Below are positions 1-8,223 of a stretch of DNA of 64,000 nucleotides, piece after piece (positions within the stretch are counted from its first letter, which is position 1; each line of letters opens with the position of its first letter). Under the pieces are notes generated by a model. It was not told the origin of the DNA. It worked only from the letters and a program-made list of their open reading frames with translations, and ran no database searches. The position numbers were made by a program, and so were the translations under genes. The DNA is from Algiphilus sp965216485 (GTDB lineage Bacteria; Pseudomonadota; Gammaproteobacteria; Nevskiales; Nevskiaceae). Where the stretch lies: contig NZ_OZ244162.1 of NCBI RefSeq assembly GCF_965216485.1, forward strand, positions 2,790,001 through 2,854,000, read 5' to 3'.

Positions 1-1775
1 TCCAGCGTCAGCTGGACCAGTCGACGGGTATCCGGCGCCATGGTGGTCTCACGCAACTGCAGGGGATTCATTTCACCGAGCCCCTTGAAGCGCGTGACCG
101 ATACTTGGCCGCGGATCTTCTCGGCCTTGATGCGATCGAGAATGCCGTCGCGCTCGCCTTCGTCCAGTGCGTAGAAGACCTGCTTGCCGACGTCGACCCG
201 GTACAGCGGCGGCATGGCGATATAGACGTGGCCGGCCGCGACCAGCGGTCGGAAATGGCGCAGGAAAAGGGCGCACAGCAGGGTGGCGATGTGCAGACCG
301 TCGGAGTCCGCGTCGGCGAGCACGCAGACGCGACCGTAGCGCAGACCGCTGAGGTCGTCGGAACCGGGGTCCACGCCGATGGCCACCGAGATGTCGTGGA
401 TCTCCTGCGAACTCATCGCAGTCGGGGCGTCCAGTTCCCAGGTGTTCAAAATCTTGCCGCGCAGGGGCATGATCGCCTGGGTGTCGCGGTCGCGCGCCTG
501 CTTGGCCGAACCACCGGCCGAATCGCCCTCGACCAGGAACAGCTCGGTGCGCGCCGGATCGGAAGACACGCAGTCGGCCAGCTTGCCGGGCAGCGCCGGG
601 CCTTGGGTGATGCGCTTGCGGGTAACGGTCTTGGCCGCACGCAGCCGGCGCTGGGCGTTATTGATGATGCGCTCGGCCAGCGCCTCGCCCGTGCTGCTGT
701 TCTGATTCAGCCATAGGCTGAACGCATCGTGCACCACGCCGGAGATAAAACTGGCCGACTCGCGGGAGGACAGACGTTCCTTGGTCTGCCCGGCGAACAT
801 CGGGTCCTGCATCTTCAGCGACAGCACGAAGGCACAGCCACTCCAGACATCCTCGGGCGTGATCTTGACGTTGCGTGGCAGCAGATTGCGGAACTCGCAG
901 AACTCACGCATCGCCTCAGTGAGCCCGGTGCGCAGGCCGTTGACATGCGTACCGCCCTGGGTGGTCGGCACCAGGTTGACGTAGCTTTCCTGCGGGACCT
1001 CGCTGGCATCCGCCCACAGCAACGCCCATTCCACCGCCTCGCGCTCGCCGTTGATGCTGCCCGTGAAGGGCTGCAAAGGCAGCGTTTCAATATCTCCCAC
1101 CGTGTCCAGCAGATAGTCGGGCAGGCCGTTGGCGTACTGCCAGACTTCGGTCTCGCCGCTGGCTTCCTGGGTCAGGGACACGCGCAGATTCGGACAGAGC
1201 ACCGCCTTGGCACGCAGATTGCGCTGCAGACGCGGCAGCGAGAAATTCACCGAGTCGAAATACTGCGCATCCGGCCAGAAGTGGATGGCGGTGCCGCGGC
1301 GCGCCTTGGCCACCTCCCCCACTTCCGTCAATGGCTCCACCCGCTCGCCGCCGGCAAAGGCCATGCGGTAGTGCGTGCCGTCGCGCCAGACCTCCACCTC
1401 AAGACGCGTGGACAAGGCGTTGACCACCGAGACGCCGACCCCGTGCAGGCCACCGGAGAACTGATAGTTCTTGTTGGAAAACTTGGCGCCTGCATGTAGG
1501 CGGGTCATGATCAGTTCCACGCCGGGCACGCCGTGCGCGGGGTGGATGTCCACCGGCATGCCGCGACCGTCGTCGACCACCGATAGCGAGCCGTCGGTGT
1601 GCAGCGTCACCGCCACGGACTTCGCATGCCCGCCGAGGGCCTCGTCCACCGCGTTATCGATGACCTCCTGCGCCACGTGGTTGGGGCGAGCGGTATCGGT
1701 ATACATGCCGGGTCGGCGACGAACCGGGTCCAGCCCGGTCAACACTTCGATGGCATCGGCGCGGTATTGATTCAT
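1..1775 (-). CDS. parE: DNA topoisomerase IV subunit B (partial, C-terminus off the window)
   Basis: ParE is the ATPase half of topoisomerase IV, which with ParC unlinks replicated chromosomes. The reading frame is open from an ATG at 1775 (MNQYRADAIEVL) to the window edge, giving 591 codons; the family is about 630 residues, so roughly the last 40 are missing. The GHKL ATPase block is visible (DPVRRRPGMY, IDNAVDEAL, DDGRGMPVD, FSGGLHGVGVSVVNALS). The TOPRIM block follows (LFLVEGDSAGGSA, PLRGK, LADADSDG), then the KGLGEMNP motif near the edge. The Gly-His-Gly-Val-Gly signature and the direct continuation into LQLRETTM favour ParE over GyrB, as does the absence of the large insert seen in many GyrB proteins. 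It is divergent from xseB with a 135-base shared upstream region. Confidence 0.95.
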   Translation of the reverse strand, partial: MNQYRADAIEVLTGLDPVRRRPGMYTDTARPNHVAQEVIDNAVDEALGGHAKSVAVTLHTDGSLSVVDDGRGMPVDIHPAHGVPGVELIMTRLHAGAKFSNKNYQFSGGLHGVGVSVVNALSTRLEVEVWRDGTHYRMAFAGGERVEPLTEVGEVAKARRGTAIHFWPDAQYFDSVNFSLPRLQRNLRAKAVLCPNLRVSLTQEASGETEVWQYANGLPDYLLDTVGDIETLPLQPFTGSINGEREAVEWALLWADASEVPQESYVNLVPTTQGGTHVNGLRTGLTEAMREFCEFRNLLPRNVKITPEDVWSGCAFVLSLKMQDPMFAGQTKERLSSRESASFISGVVHDAFSLWLNQNSSTGEALAERIINNAQRRLRAAKTVTRKRITQGPALPGKLADCVSSDPARTELFLVEGDSAGGSAKQARDRDTQAIMPLRGKILNTWELDAPTAMSSQEIHDISVAIGVDPGSDDLSGLRYGRVCVLADADSDGLHIATLLCALFLRHFRPLVAAGHVYIAMPPLYRVDVGKQVFYALDEGERDGILDRIKAEKIRGQVSVTRFKGLGEMNPLQLRETTMAPDTRRLVQLTL

Positions 1776-1910
1776 GGCATCCAGCGTGGCGTGAGCGCGC
1801 GGCAACGTATCCGAGGCGCGCGCAGGTGGCAAGCTCCAAGAAAGAGGACACATGCTGAGCGGGGTCAGCGCTTTGGGTAGACTCCGCACACTGACGTGCA
1901 AAAGACCAGC

Positions 1911-2177
1911 ATGAAGAGCAAGTCTAACCCTGGCGGGACCGAAGTGACCGAAAAGCCGGACGAGCAAGCCAGCTTCGAACAATTGCTGGAACAACTCGAG
2001 CAGATTGTCGCGCGCATGGAGGCGGGCAACCTGCCGCTGGAGGATACCCTGCAGGAATTCGAGCGCGGCCAGACCCTTGCTGCCCAATGCGAGCAGCGCC
2101 TGCGCGACGCAACCCAGCGCGTTAACAATCTGCTCAAGGAAGCCGACGCGGACCCGGATGGAGGCTCAACGCAGTGA
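1911..2177 (+). CDS. xseB: Exodeoxyribonuclease VII small subunit
   Basis: XseB is the small helical subunit that activates XseA in exonuclease VII, a single-strand DNA exonuclease. The 88-residue product has the family core SFEQLLEQLEQIVARMEAG followed by LPLEDTL, FERG and the C-terminal helix ending in LLKEAD. An ATG at 1911 is taken as start; an in-frame GTG five codons upstream (1896) is possible and neither has a convincing ribosome site. Its stop overlaps the GTG of ispA by four bases, so the two are translationally coupled. The xseB-ispA-dxs order is the usual gammaproteobacterial arrangement, which supports all three calls. Confidence 0.93.
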   Translation: MKSKSNPGGTEVTEKPDEQASFEQLLEQLEQIVARMEAGNLPLEDTLQEFERGQTLAAQCEQRLRDATQRVNNLLKEADADPDGGSTQ

Positions 2178-3091
2178 GCTCCTCTGCCGTTTCAGACATC
2201 GATATCGCAGCCTGGCGCAGCGATCGTCTGTACCGCCTGGAAGCCCGGCTCGACCAGGCCTTGCCTGCGGCCGGCACCTTGCCGCCGCGCCTGCACGAAG
2301 CCATGCGCTATGCCATGCAGGGCGGCAAGCGCCTGCGCGCACTGCTGATCTATGCCTGTGGCGACCTGCTGGACGCGCCCGCTACGGCGCTCGACGCCTG
2401 CGCCACCGCCATGGAGCTGCTGCACGCCTACTCGCTGGTGCACGACGACCTGCCATGCATGGACGATGACGATCTGCGCCGTGGACAACCCACCGTGCAC
2501 TGCGTCTGGGATGAAGCCACGGCCGTGCTGGTGGGCGATGCACTGCAGACCGCCGCTTTCGAGCACCTCGCGCACCCGATGCCGGAGGATGCGCTCACCT
2601 TCGACGGCAGCGCCCGCCTGCAGTGCGTCCGCATTCTGGCGCAGGCCGCCGGAAGCCGCGGCATGTGTGGCGGCCAGATGATGGACCTGGAAGCGGAAAG
2701 CCGCGCCATTGATATCGCCGAACTGGAATCGCTGCACGTCCACAAGACCGGCGAACTGATCCTTGCCTGCGCGCGCATGGCATCGGCCTGCGCGCCGCAG
2801 GCGGATGCCGCACGGGTGGAAGCCATCGAGCGCGCGGTCAAGCACCTCGGGCTCGCCTTCCAAATTCAGGACGACCTGCTGGACAACGACAGCACCACCG
2901 AAACGCTGGGCAAGACCAGCGGCAAGGACCGCATCGCGGGCAAGGCCACTTTCCCGGGGCTGCTCGGCATCCATGAGGCCCGACGGCGGGTCGATGCCCT
3001 CTTCCAGGAAGCGCGCAGCTGTCTTGCACCCCACGCCGACGGCAGTGCGCTGCGCGTGCTGATCGACGAAATCGAGCAGCGCCGAGCCTGA
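2174..3091 (+). CDS. ispA: Polyprenyl synthetase, farnesyl diphosphate synthase type
   Basis: This enzyme condenses isopentenyl diphosphate with dimethylallyl and geranyl diphosphate to make farnesyl diphosphate, the precursor of quinone side chains and undecaprenyl phosphate. The 305-residue product has the family length. The GGKRLRALL substrate-binding motif is present, as are the first aspartate-rich motif (DDDDLRRGQPT) after SLVHDDLPCM, the KTGELI motif and the second aspartate-rich motif (FQIQDDLLD). The start is a GTG inside the overlap with xseB. It is followed 56 bases later by the leader of dxs, so two steps of the isoprenoid route sit together. Chain length (C15 rather than C10 or C20) is inferred from family and context. 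Confidence 0.94.
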   Translation: MSSSAVSDIDIAAWRSDRLYRLEARLDQALPAAGTLPPRLHEAMRYAMQGGKRLRALLIYACGDLLDAPATALDACATAMELLHAYSLVHDDLPCMDDDDLRRGQPTVHCVWDEATAVLVGDALQTAAFEHLAHPMPEDALTFDGSARLQCVRILAQAAGSRGMCGGQMMDLEAESRAIDIAELESLHVHKTGELILACARMASACAPQADAARVEAIERAVKHLGLAFQIQDDLLDNDSTTETLGKTSGKDRIAGKATFPGLLGIHEARRRVDALFQEARSCLAPHADGSALRVLIDEIEQRRA

Positions 3092-3147
3092 AAGGCCCGC
3101 GGCACCGCAACTTCGCGCGGCCGCGGACAAGAGGTGAAAGCACGGTC

Positions 3148-3162
3148 ATGAATGCGCGATAA
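3148..3162 (+). promoter_or_regulatory. Four-codon leader ORF coupled to dxs
   Basis: A GAGGTG ribosome-binding site at 3131-3136 is spaced correctly for an ATG at 3148, not for the dxs starts. That ATG opens a mini-ORF of Met-Asn-Ala-Arg whose TAA stop overlaps the next ATG (3162) as TAATG. This suggests termination and re-initiation into dxs. The arrangement is read directly from sequence; the functional role is inference. Confidence 0.4.
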
Positions 3163-5081
3163 TGCGCAACGTTTCGATGCCATTTTCTGCCATGGCTGAT
3201 ATGCCCGGATACGCGCTTCTCGGAAGCGTGAACACCCCCGAAGACCTCCGCACGCTCCCGCTCGATCAGCTTCCCGCGCTGTCGGTGGAAATGCGGCGCT
3301 ATCTGATCGAGACCCTCGGTCGCATTGGCGGGCATTTCGCCGCCAACCTGGGCACGGTCGAGCTGACGCTGGCGCTGCATTATGTGCTGAATACCCCGCA
3401 CGACCGGCTCATCTGGGATGTGGGACACCAGGCCTACGCGCACAAGATGCTGACCGGGCGTCGCGGCGCGCTGGGCACCATCCGCAAGCGGCGGGGCCTG
3501 GCGCCCTTTCCGCATCGCCAGGAAAGCAGCTACGACGTCTTCGGCACCGGCCATTCCAGCACCTCGCTATCGGCGGCCGCCGGAGTGGCCGCCGCCGCCC
3601 GCGTGCACGGCACCCAGCGCCGCGTTGCCGCCGTCATCGGCGATGGCGGCATGACCGCGGGCATGGCCTTCGAGGCGATGAACCACATCGGCGATGCCCA
3701 ACTGCCGGTGCTCATTGTGCTGAACGACAACGACATGTCGATTTCCGAGAACGTCGGCGCCCTGCGCAGCCATTCCGCGCGCACCATGCGTCGGCTGGAA
3801 CTCGCCGCCGCGCCGCATCTGCGCCGGCCGGTGGAGGCGATCGAAGGCGAACCGGACGATCACGGCGCCTGGGTGCGTACCTTCGGCATCGACTATGTCG
3901 GCCCCATCGACGGCCACGACCTCGATGCCCTGCTGCCCACCCTGCTGGCCTATCGCGACAGTGAGCGTCCGGTCTTCCTGCACGTGGTGACCACCAAGGG
4001 CAAGGGTTTTGCCCCGGCGGAAGGCGACGCCATCAAGTATCACGGCGTGACCAGCTTCGATCCGGTCACCGGCGCCTTCCCCGAGAAGAAGGCAGCCGGC
4101 GCACCAAGCTATACGCAGATCTTCGGTGACTGGCTGTGCGACGCTGCTGCGACGCATCCGGATCTGATCGCGATCACGCCGGCCATGCGTGAGGGCTCGG
4201 GCCTGGTGCGCTACGCCAAGGAGTTTCCCGACCGTTATATCGACGTCGCCATTGCCGAGCAGCATGCCGTGACGCTGGCGGCCGGTATCGCCACCGAAGG
4301 CCTGCGGCCCGTGGTGGCGATCTACTCGACTTTCCTGCAACGCGCCTACGACCAGCTGATCCACGACGTCGCGATCCAGAATCTGCCGGTGCTTTTCGCC
4401 ATCGACCGCGGGGGCCTGGTCGGCGCCGACGGTGCCACCCACCACGGCGCATTCGATCTGAGCTATCTGCGCTGCATCCCCAACATGGTGGTGATGGCGC
4501 CCAGCGACGAGAACGAGTGCAGGCGCATGCTTGCGACCGGCCTCGCGCTCAACCAGCCGAGTGCGGTGCGCTACCCGCGCGGTACCGGCCTTGGCGTGCC
4601 GGCCGACAATGAGGCGCGCCCGCTCACCGTGGGCCGCGCCCGCGTCCTGCGCGAAACGCGAGGACACCGACGCCCGCGCGTCGCGATGCTGGCCTTCGGT
4701 GCGATGGTCGGCCCCGCGCTGGAGGCCGCCGACATACTCGACGCCACCGTCATCGACATGCGCTTCGTCAAGCCGCTCGATAACGAGGCCATCCTGGAAG
4801 CCGCCCAGGCGCACGATCTGCTGGTCACCATCGAGGACAACGTCCGTGCGGGCGGCGCCGGCTCGGGCGTGGCCGAAGTACTTGCCGCCCAGCACGAGCA
4901 GGTACCGCTGATGATGCTCGGGCTGCCCGATGAATTCGTCGAACACGGCGGCCGCGAAGAACTGCTCAGCGATGTCGGGCTCGACAGCACCGGCATCCAG
5001 CGCGCGATCAACAAGCGCCTGCGCGCGCGCGACCTCGATCAGGAACGCGACAACCGATCCAGCAAGCTCGGCCGCGTTTAG
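3162..5081 (+). CDS. dxs: 1-deoxy-D-xylulose-5-phosphate synthase
   Basis: DXS is the thiamine-diphosphate enzyme that joins pyruvate and glyceraldehyde 3-phosphate, the committed step of the MEP isoprenoid route. At 639 residues it has the family length. Visible are the N-terminal WDVGHQAY motif, FGTGHSSTS, the ThDP/Mg motif GDGGMTAGMAFEAMN with LNDNDMSIS, the transketolase block TKGKGFAPAE, the catalytic-Glu region VAIAEQHAVT and RGGLVGADG. The ATG at 3162 is chosen because it overlaps the stop of a small leader ORF with a good ribosome site. Methionines at 3177 and 3192 have no better signal. The long antisense frames inside it are codon-bias shadows. Confidence 0.95.
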   Translation: MRNVSMPFSAMADMPGYALLGSVNTPEDLRTLPLDQLPALSVEMRRYLIETLGRIGGHFAANLGTVELTLALHYVLNTPHDRLIWDVGHQAYAHKMLTGRRGALGTIRKRRGLAPFPHRQESSYDVFGTGHSSTSLSAAAGVAAAARVHGTQRRVAAVIGDGGMTAGMAFEAMNHIGDAQLPVLIVLNDNDMSISENVGALRSHSARTMRRLELAAAPHLRRPVEAIEGEPDDHGAWVRTFGIDYVGPIDGHDLDALLPTLLAYRDSERPVFLHVVTTKGKGFAPAEGDAIKYHGVTSFDPVTGAFPEKKAAGAPSYTQIFGDWLCDAAATHPDLIAITPAMREGSGLVRYAKEFPDRYIDVAIAEQHAVTLAAGIATEGLRPVVAIYSTFLQRAYDQLIHDVAIQNLPVLFAIDRGGLVGADGATHHGAFDLSYLRCIPNMVVMAPSDENECRRMLATGLALNQPSAVRYPRGTGLGVPADNEARPLTVGRARVLRETRGHRRPRVAMLAFGAMVGPALEAADILDATVIDMRFVKPLDNEAILEAAQAHDLLVTIEDNVRAGGAGSGVAEVLAAQHEQVPLMMLGLPDEFVEHGGREELLSDVGLDSTGIQRAINKRLRARDLDQERDNRSSKLGRV

Positions 5082-5095
5082 CGGCCGCGCCTTCC

Positions 5096-6478
5096 TTAGT
5101 GGCGATAGCCCTTGACGCGCACCTTGAACTGCGTGGAAGGCCCGGGTGTCGGCGCGGTCTTGGTCTTCAGCGTGTAGTCCGGCGGATCGAGCTCCAGATC
5201 CAGCTTGTAGAACAGCCGCGCCATGGACAGCGCGATCTGCACTTCCGCGAGGCTCTTGCCCAGACAGGTATGCGGACCGCGGCCGTAGGGTGAGTAGGCA
5301 CCGGATTGCATGTGCTCCGCGCGCGGTTTGGCGTAGCGGTCGATGTCGAAGCGGTCGGGTTCGGGGTAGAACTCTTCCATGAAGTGCGGCACCGAGGTCG
5401 CCACGTACAGCATCTCGCCCTCGCGGATGCGGCAGCCCTGGAAGACGAAATCCTTGGTCGCGGTACGCATCTGTGCCACCGCGATCGGGTACAGCCGCAT
5501 CGCCTCCATGATGGCGCCCTGCAGGGCCGGAATCTTGGCGAAGAGCTGTGACTCGTCGATATCGCCTTCCGCGAAGAGCGCGTCCACTTCCTCATAGACC
5601 CGGCGCCGCACGTCGGGATACTTGAGCACGCAATAGGTGATGGCGGCCGTGGTATTGGCCACCGTATCGAGTCCTGCGACGTAGGGGCCCGTCAGCGTCA
5701 CCGTCAGATCGCTCTCCGGGATCACCTCGGGATGATTGACGTGCGCGCGCATGATGTCGTCGATCAGATTCGGCGTCTCATCCTCGCCGGGCTCCGCCTG
5801 GCCGTTGGGATGGCGTGCATACCAATCCGCCACCATCTTGTCCTTGAGCTCGAACACCCGACTGCGCGCCTTCTTGTACTCCGGGCGCAGCAGCATGAAT
5901 TTGGGGCGCTGGCGCGTCACCAGGACGTTGAGGATGTAGAGGATGTTGGTGCGAATGGCGTCGACGTACTCCAGCGGCGCACTGCCGGTCAGGATTGTGC
6001 CGAGCTGGTCGGTCACCATGTACTGCATGGCCGGCAGCACCTGAACGGACTGTCCGACGGGCCAGTCCCGCTGGAAACAGCGATCGGTGATGCGCACCAG
6101 CTCGTTGTAGCGCCCCTTGATCGAGTCCTTGGAGTAACCCCGGCGCATGATGTTGCGCAATTCCTTGTGCGACTCGCCATCTTCGCCGGTCAGGGTGCGA
6201 GTGGCGCCGTACTCCTCCACCAGGCCTTGCCAGAATTCCTTGGAGCGCAGGCAGTCCTTGCCCTCGCGCGAGCCGACGAAGTTCGCTGCTTCCGGGCCGG
6301 CGATCACCGTGTAGCTGTTGCCGAGCACGGAAATCTTGCTGACCGGCCCGTATTCGCGGTAGAGCTTGACGAAGAACTCGGCCGGGCCGCGCGCCATGTC
6401 CAGCGTATTCCCAAGCAGAGGCAGCCCGCGCGCCCGTGGTGGATCCTGGGCCTGATCGAATTCGAGAACAGCACTCAT
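5096..6478 (-). CDS. Cytochrome P450
   Basis: This is a heme monooxygenase of 460 residues when started at the ATG at 6478. That start has an AGAGG ribosome site about 10 bases upstream; a longer frame to 6544 lacks one. The I-helix oxygen-activation motif AGLDT lies near residue 268 and the K-helix ExxR (EAMR) near 325. The heme-binding loop YGRGPHTCLGK has its thiolate ligand at Cys405. The N-terminal PPRARGLPLLGN proline-rich hinge is followed by no membrane anchor, so the protein is probably soluble and needs separate ferredoxin and reductase, which are not in this window. It is last in a minus-strand set with a crotonase and an NTF2-like protein. It converges on dxs. The substrate is unknown; the neighbours suggest hydroxylation of a hydrophobic acid or its CoA ester. 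Confidence 0.93.
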   Translation of the reverse strand: MSAVLEFDQAQDPPRARGLPLLGNTLDMARGPAEFFVKLYREYGPVSKISVLGNSYTVIAGPEAANFVGSREGKDCLRSKEFWQGLVEEYGATRTLTGEDGESHKELRNIMRRGYSKDSIKGRYNELVRITDRCFQRDWPVGQSVQVLPAMQYMVTDQLGTILTGSAPLEYVDAIRTNILYILNVLVTRQRPKFMLLRPEYKKARSRVFELKDKMVADWYARHPNGQAEPGEDETPNLIDDIMRAHVNHPEVIPESDLTVTLTGPYVAGLDTVANTTAAITYCVLKYPDVRRRVYEEVDALFAEGDIDESQLFAKIPALQGAIMEAMRLYPIAVAQMRTATKDFVFQGCRIREGEMLYVATSVPHFMEEFYPEPDRFDIDRYAKPRAEHMQSGAYSPYGRGPHTCLGKSLAEVQIALSMARLFYKLDLELDPPDYTLKTKTAPTPGPSTQFKVRVKGYRH

Positions 6479-6554
6479 CGCTTGCCTACCTCTTGCATGA
6501 ATCTCGCGAGCATAGCTCCTGCGTTTCAGGGGGGACTCATGCAATTGGGCGAGG

Positions 6555-7559
6555 TCACGCCCTGGCCGCGCGCACTACGTCGACCAGTCCCCACGCCTGT
6601 GCCGTGTGGGCGTCCACCCGCGCACGCGACAGCATCATCCAGGCCGCGCGTTGACGTCCGATACGGCGCGGAATGCTGACGCAGCCGCCCGCCCCCGGAA
6701 TGAGGCCGAAGCCCAGCTCGGGCAGCTGAAACCAGGCATCCGGGCTGGCGGAGACAAAGGCGGCGAAGGCAGGGAACTCGATGCCCGAGCCCACGCAGGC
6801 ACCATGGACATGGATGCGGACACGCTCGGCACAGTGCGCCAGCGCGCGCCCCGGCAGCGCCAGACAGCGCACGAGGTGGCCGGTCACCGGGTCCGGTGCC
6901 GTGCCGAACTCATCCAGGTCGCCGCCGGTGGAAAAACAAGAGCCGAGTGCACTGAGGTCGACCTCTTGGATGCTGTCATCGGCCATCACCAGCGCCAGTG
7001 CCTCGAGAAGGGCATCGCGCATTTCCACGGACATGGCGTTGCGCCGCGAGGCACGGTTGAGACGTAGCCGCAGGTGTGCATGCTCGCGCGTCATGAGCAC
7101 CGCCGGGCCGCTGTCTTCGACCACCACCGGTCGGCGACGATGATCCCCCAGCCAGCGTGCGTACTCCGGCCCTGCCTGCAATGTGGCGTAGGCCAGCGAC
7201 TCGGCCTGCAGAGCGGCTTCCAGCGCCAGGCCCTCGGTGCTGCGCAGCAACTGCACGGCGGTCGCACATGCCAGCGGCGCCTGCGCGATGGTCGCCAGCA
7301 GGGGTTCGGCGGCAGCACGGTCGCCCACCACCACATCGCAGGCCTCCGCCAAGGGCGCATCGTCCGGGCCAAGTCCGAGCAGTACGCATCCGGCGGTGCT
7401 CAGCCACGCGCGGATGCGGGGCCGCTCAAGCTGCTGCAGGGATCGGGTAGCGCTCAGATCGATGCCCAGAACGGGGGTACCCGTCAATGGCGAGGGCGGT
7501 ATCCCGCTTTGGGCAGAGGCCCAGAGTGCCGATCCATCCAGCCAGACGAGGTCCTGCAT
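6555..7559 (-). CDS. Enoyl-CoA hydratase/isomerase (crotonase) family protein with N-terminal extension
   Basis: The C-terminal half (about residues 155-334) is a crotonase fold, shown by LNRASRRNAMS, an oxyanion-hole strand SCFSTGGDLDEF, HGACVGSGIEFP, and the active-site stretch LPELGFGLIPGAGG. Crotonases act on acyl-CoA thioesters as hydratases, isomerases or hydrolases. The first 150 residues are not part of the usual 260-residue enzyme: they look like a degenerate alpha/beta domain (SALGSC-type strands and Ala-rich helices) that I cannot assign. A start at the ATG at 7559 has a GAGGCAAGG ribosome-site-like stretch. It lies 15 bases after the NTF2-like gene and 76 before the P450 start, so the three are probably one transcript. 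The exact reaction is not known. Confidence 0.82.
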   Translation of the reverse strand: MQDLVWLDGSALWASAQSGIPPSPLTGTPVLGIDLSATRSLQQLERPRIRAWLSTAGCVLLGLGPDDAPLAEACDVVVGDRAAAEPLLATIAQAPLACATAVQLLRSTEGLALEAALQAESLAYATLQAGPEYARWLGDHRRRPVVVEDSGPAVLMTREHAHLRLRLNRASRRNAMSVEMRDALLEALALVMADDSIQEVDLSALGSCFSTGGDLDEFGTAPDPVTGHLVRCLALPGRALAHCAERVRIHVHGACVGSGIEFPAFAAFVSASPDAWFQLPELGFGLIPGAGGCVSIPRRIGRQRAAWMMLSRARVDAHTAQAWGLVDVVRAARA

Positions 7560-7574
7560 GGCCTTGCCTCTACG

Positions 7575-8129
7575 CTAGCGCTGCCCGCGCTGCAGGCGCG
7601 AGAAGAAGCCGTAGGAGGGGTCCTCGGGACCGGGGCAACCGATATGGGCGCCTTCCAGGAAAGGATGCGAGAGATCCACCGCGCTCGGATCCGAGGTCCA
7701 CGCCCAATCCGCGACGATGGCGCGGTAGCTGAATTTCCAGAGACCGTCGCGCTTTTCGTAGCGGTCGAAATAGCGGCCGCCGATGAGTACGTCGAAGAGC
7801 CTATCCTCCTGACGCACCTGATGCATGGCCAGCACGTACACCTCTCCCTCGGCCTGCGCACCGTCGAGCTTGAGATTCACCGTCGTGATGTTGTGGTGAA
7901 GGATGGCCATCGCGCGCTGGATCTCGGGCAGCTTGTCGATGAAGTCCATCGCCGGCCCCTTCGAAAAATGCCCGTGATCGTCAATGGCGTCAGGGTGGTA
8001 CAACGCCCGCATCTTGTCGTGATCGTGTCGATCCGCAGCATTGGCATAGGCGTGGATCAGTTCCATCAGCGCCTGCTTGTCGAGCAAGGCGTCTATGGCC
8101 GCCTCACGCTCCTGTTCGGTCATGGTCAC
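7575..8129 (-). CDS. NTF2-like / SnoaL-like family protein
   Basis: This 184-residue protein has the cone-shaped alpha+beta pattern of SnoaL_4/NTF2-like enzymes: LMELIHAYANAADRHD, MRALYHPDA, HHNITTVNLKLDG, GGRYFDRYEKRDGLWKFSYR. Members of this superfamily include ring-opening hydrolases, dehydratases and ketosteroid isomerases. The His-Asp pair in ADRHDHDKM is typical of the SnoaL_4 group linked to aromatic and steroid catabolism. A GTG at 8129 is chosen because AGGAGG lies nine bases before it. The internal ATG six bases later and the upstream ATG at 8189 are poorer choices. It heads the set with crotonase and P450 and is divergent from the MDR gene. The specific reaction is unknown. Confidence 0.8.
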   Translation of the reverse strand: MTMTEQEREAAIDALLDKQALMELIHAYANAADRHDHDKMRALYHPDAIDDHGHFSKGPAMDFIDKLPEIQRAMAILHHNITTVNLKLDGAQAEGEVYVLAMHQVRQEDRLFDVLIGGRYFDRYEKRDGLWKFSYRAIVADWAWTSDPSAVDLSHPFLEGAHIGCPGPEDPSYGFFSRLQRGQR

Positions 8130-8223
8130 GCTGGTATGCCTCCTCCGGTTCAGCAATCCTGCCACGCTAGCGTCGAATCGCTGCTCCATACTCCCCCTCT
8201 TCGGACGAGTTCAGGCCCACACT

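Noticed and set aside
3567..4946. 459-codon antisense frame inside dxs
   Set aside because: No recognisable motif and fully inside a well-supported gene.
5096..6544. P450 start at 6544 with 22 extra residues
   Set aside because: The extra residues are basic and not conserved-looking, and the good ribosome site belongs to the ATG at 6478.
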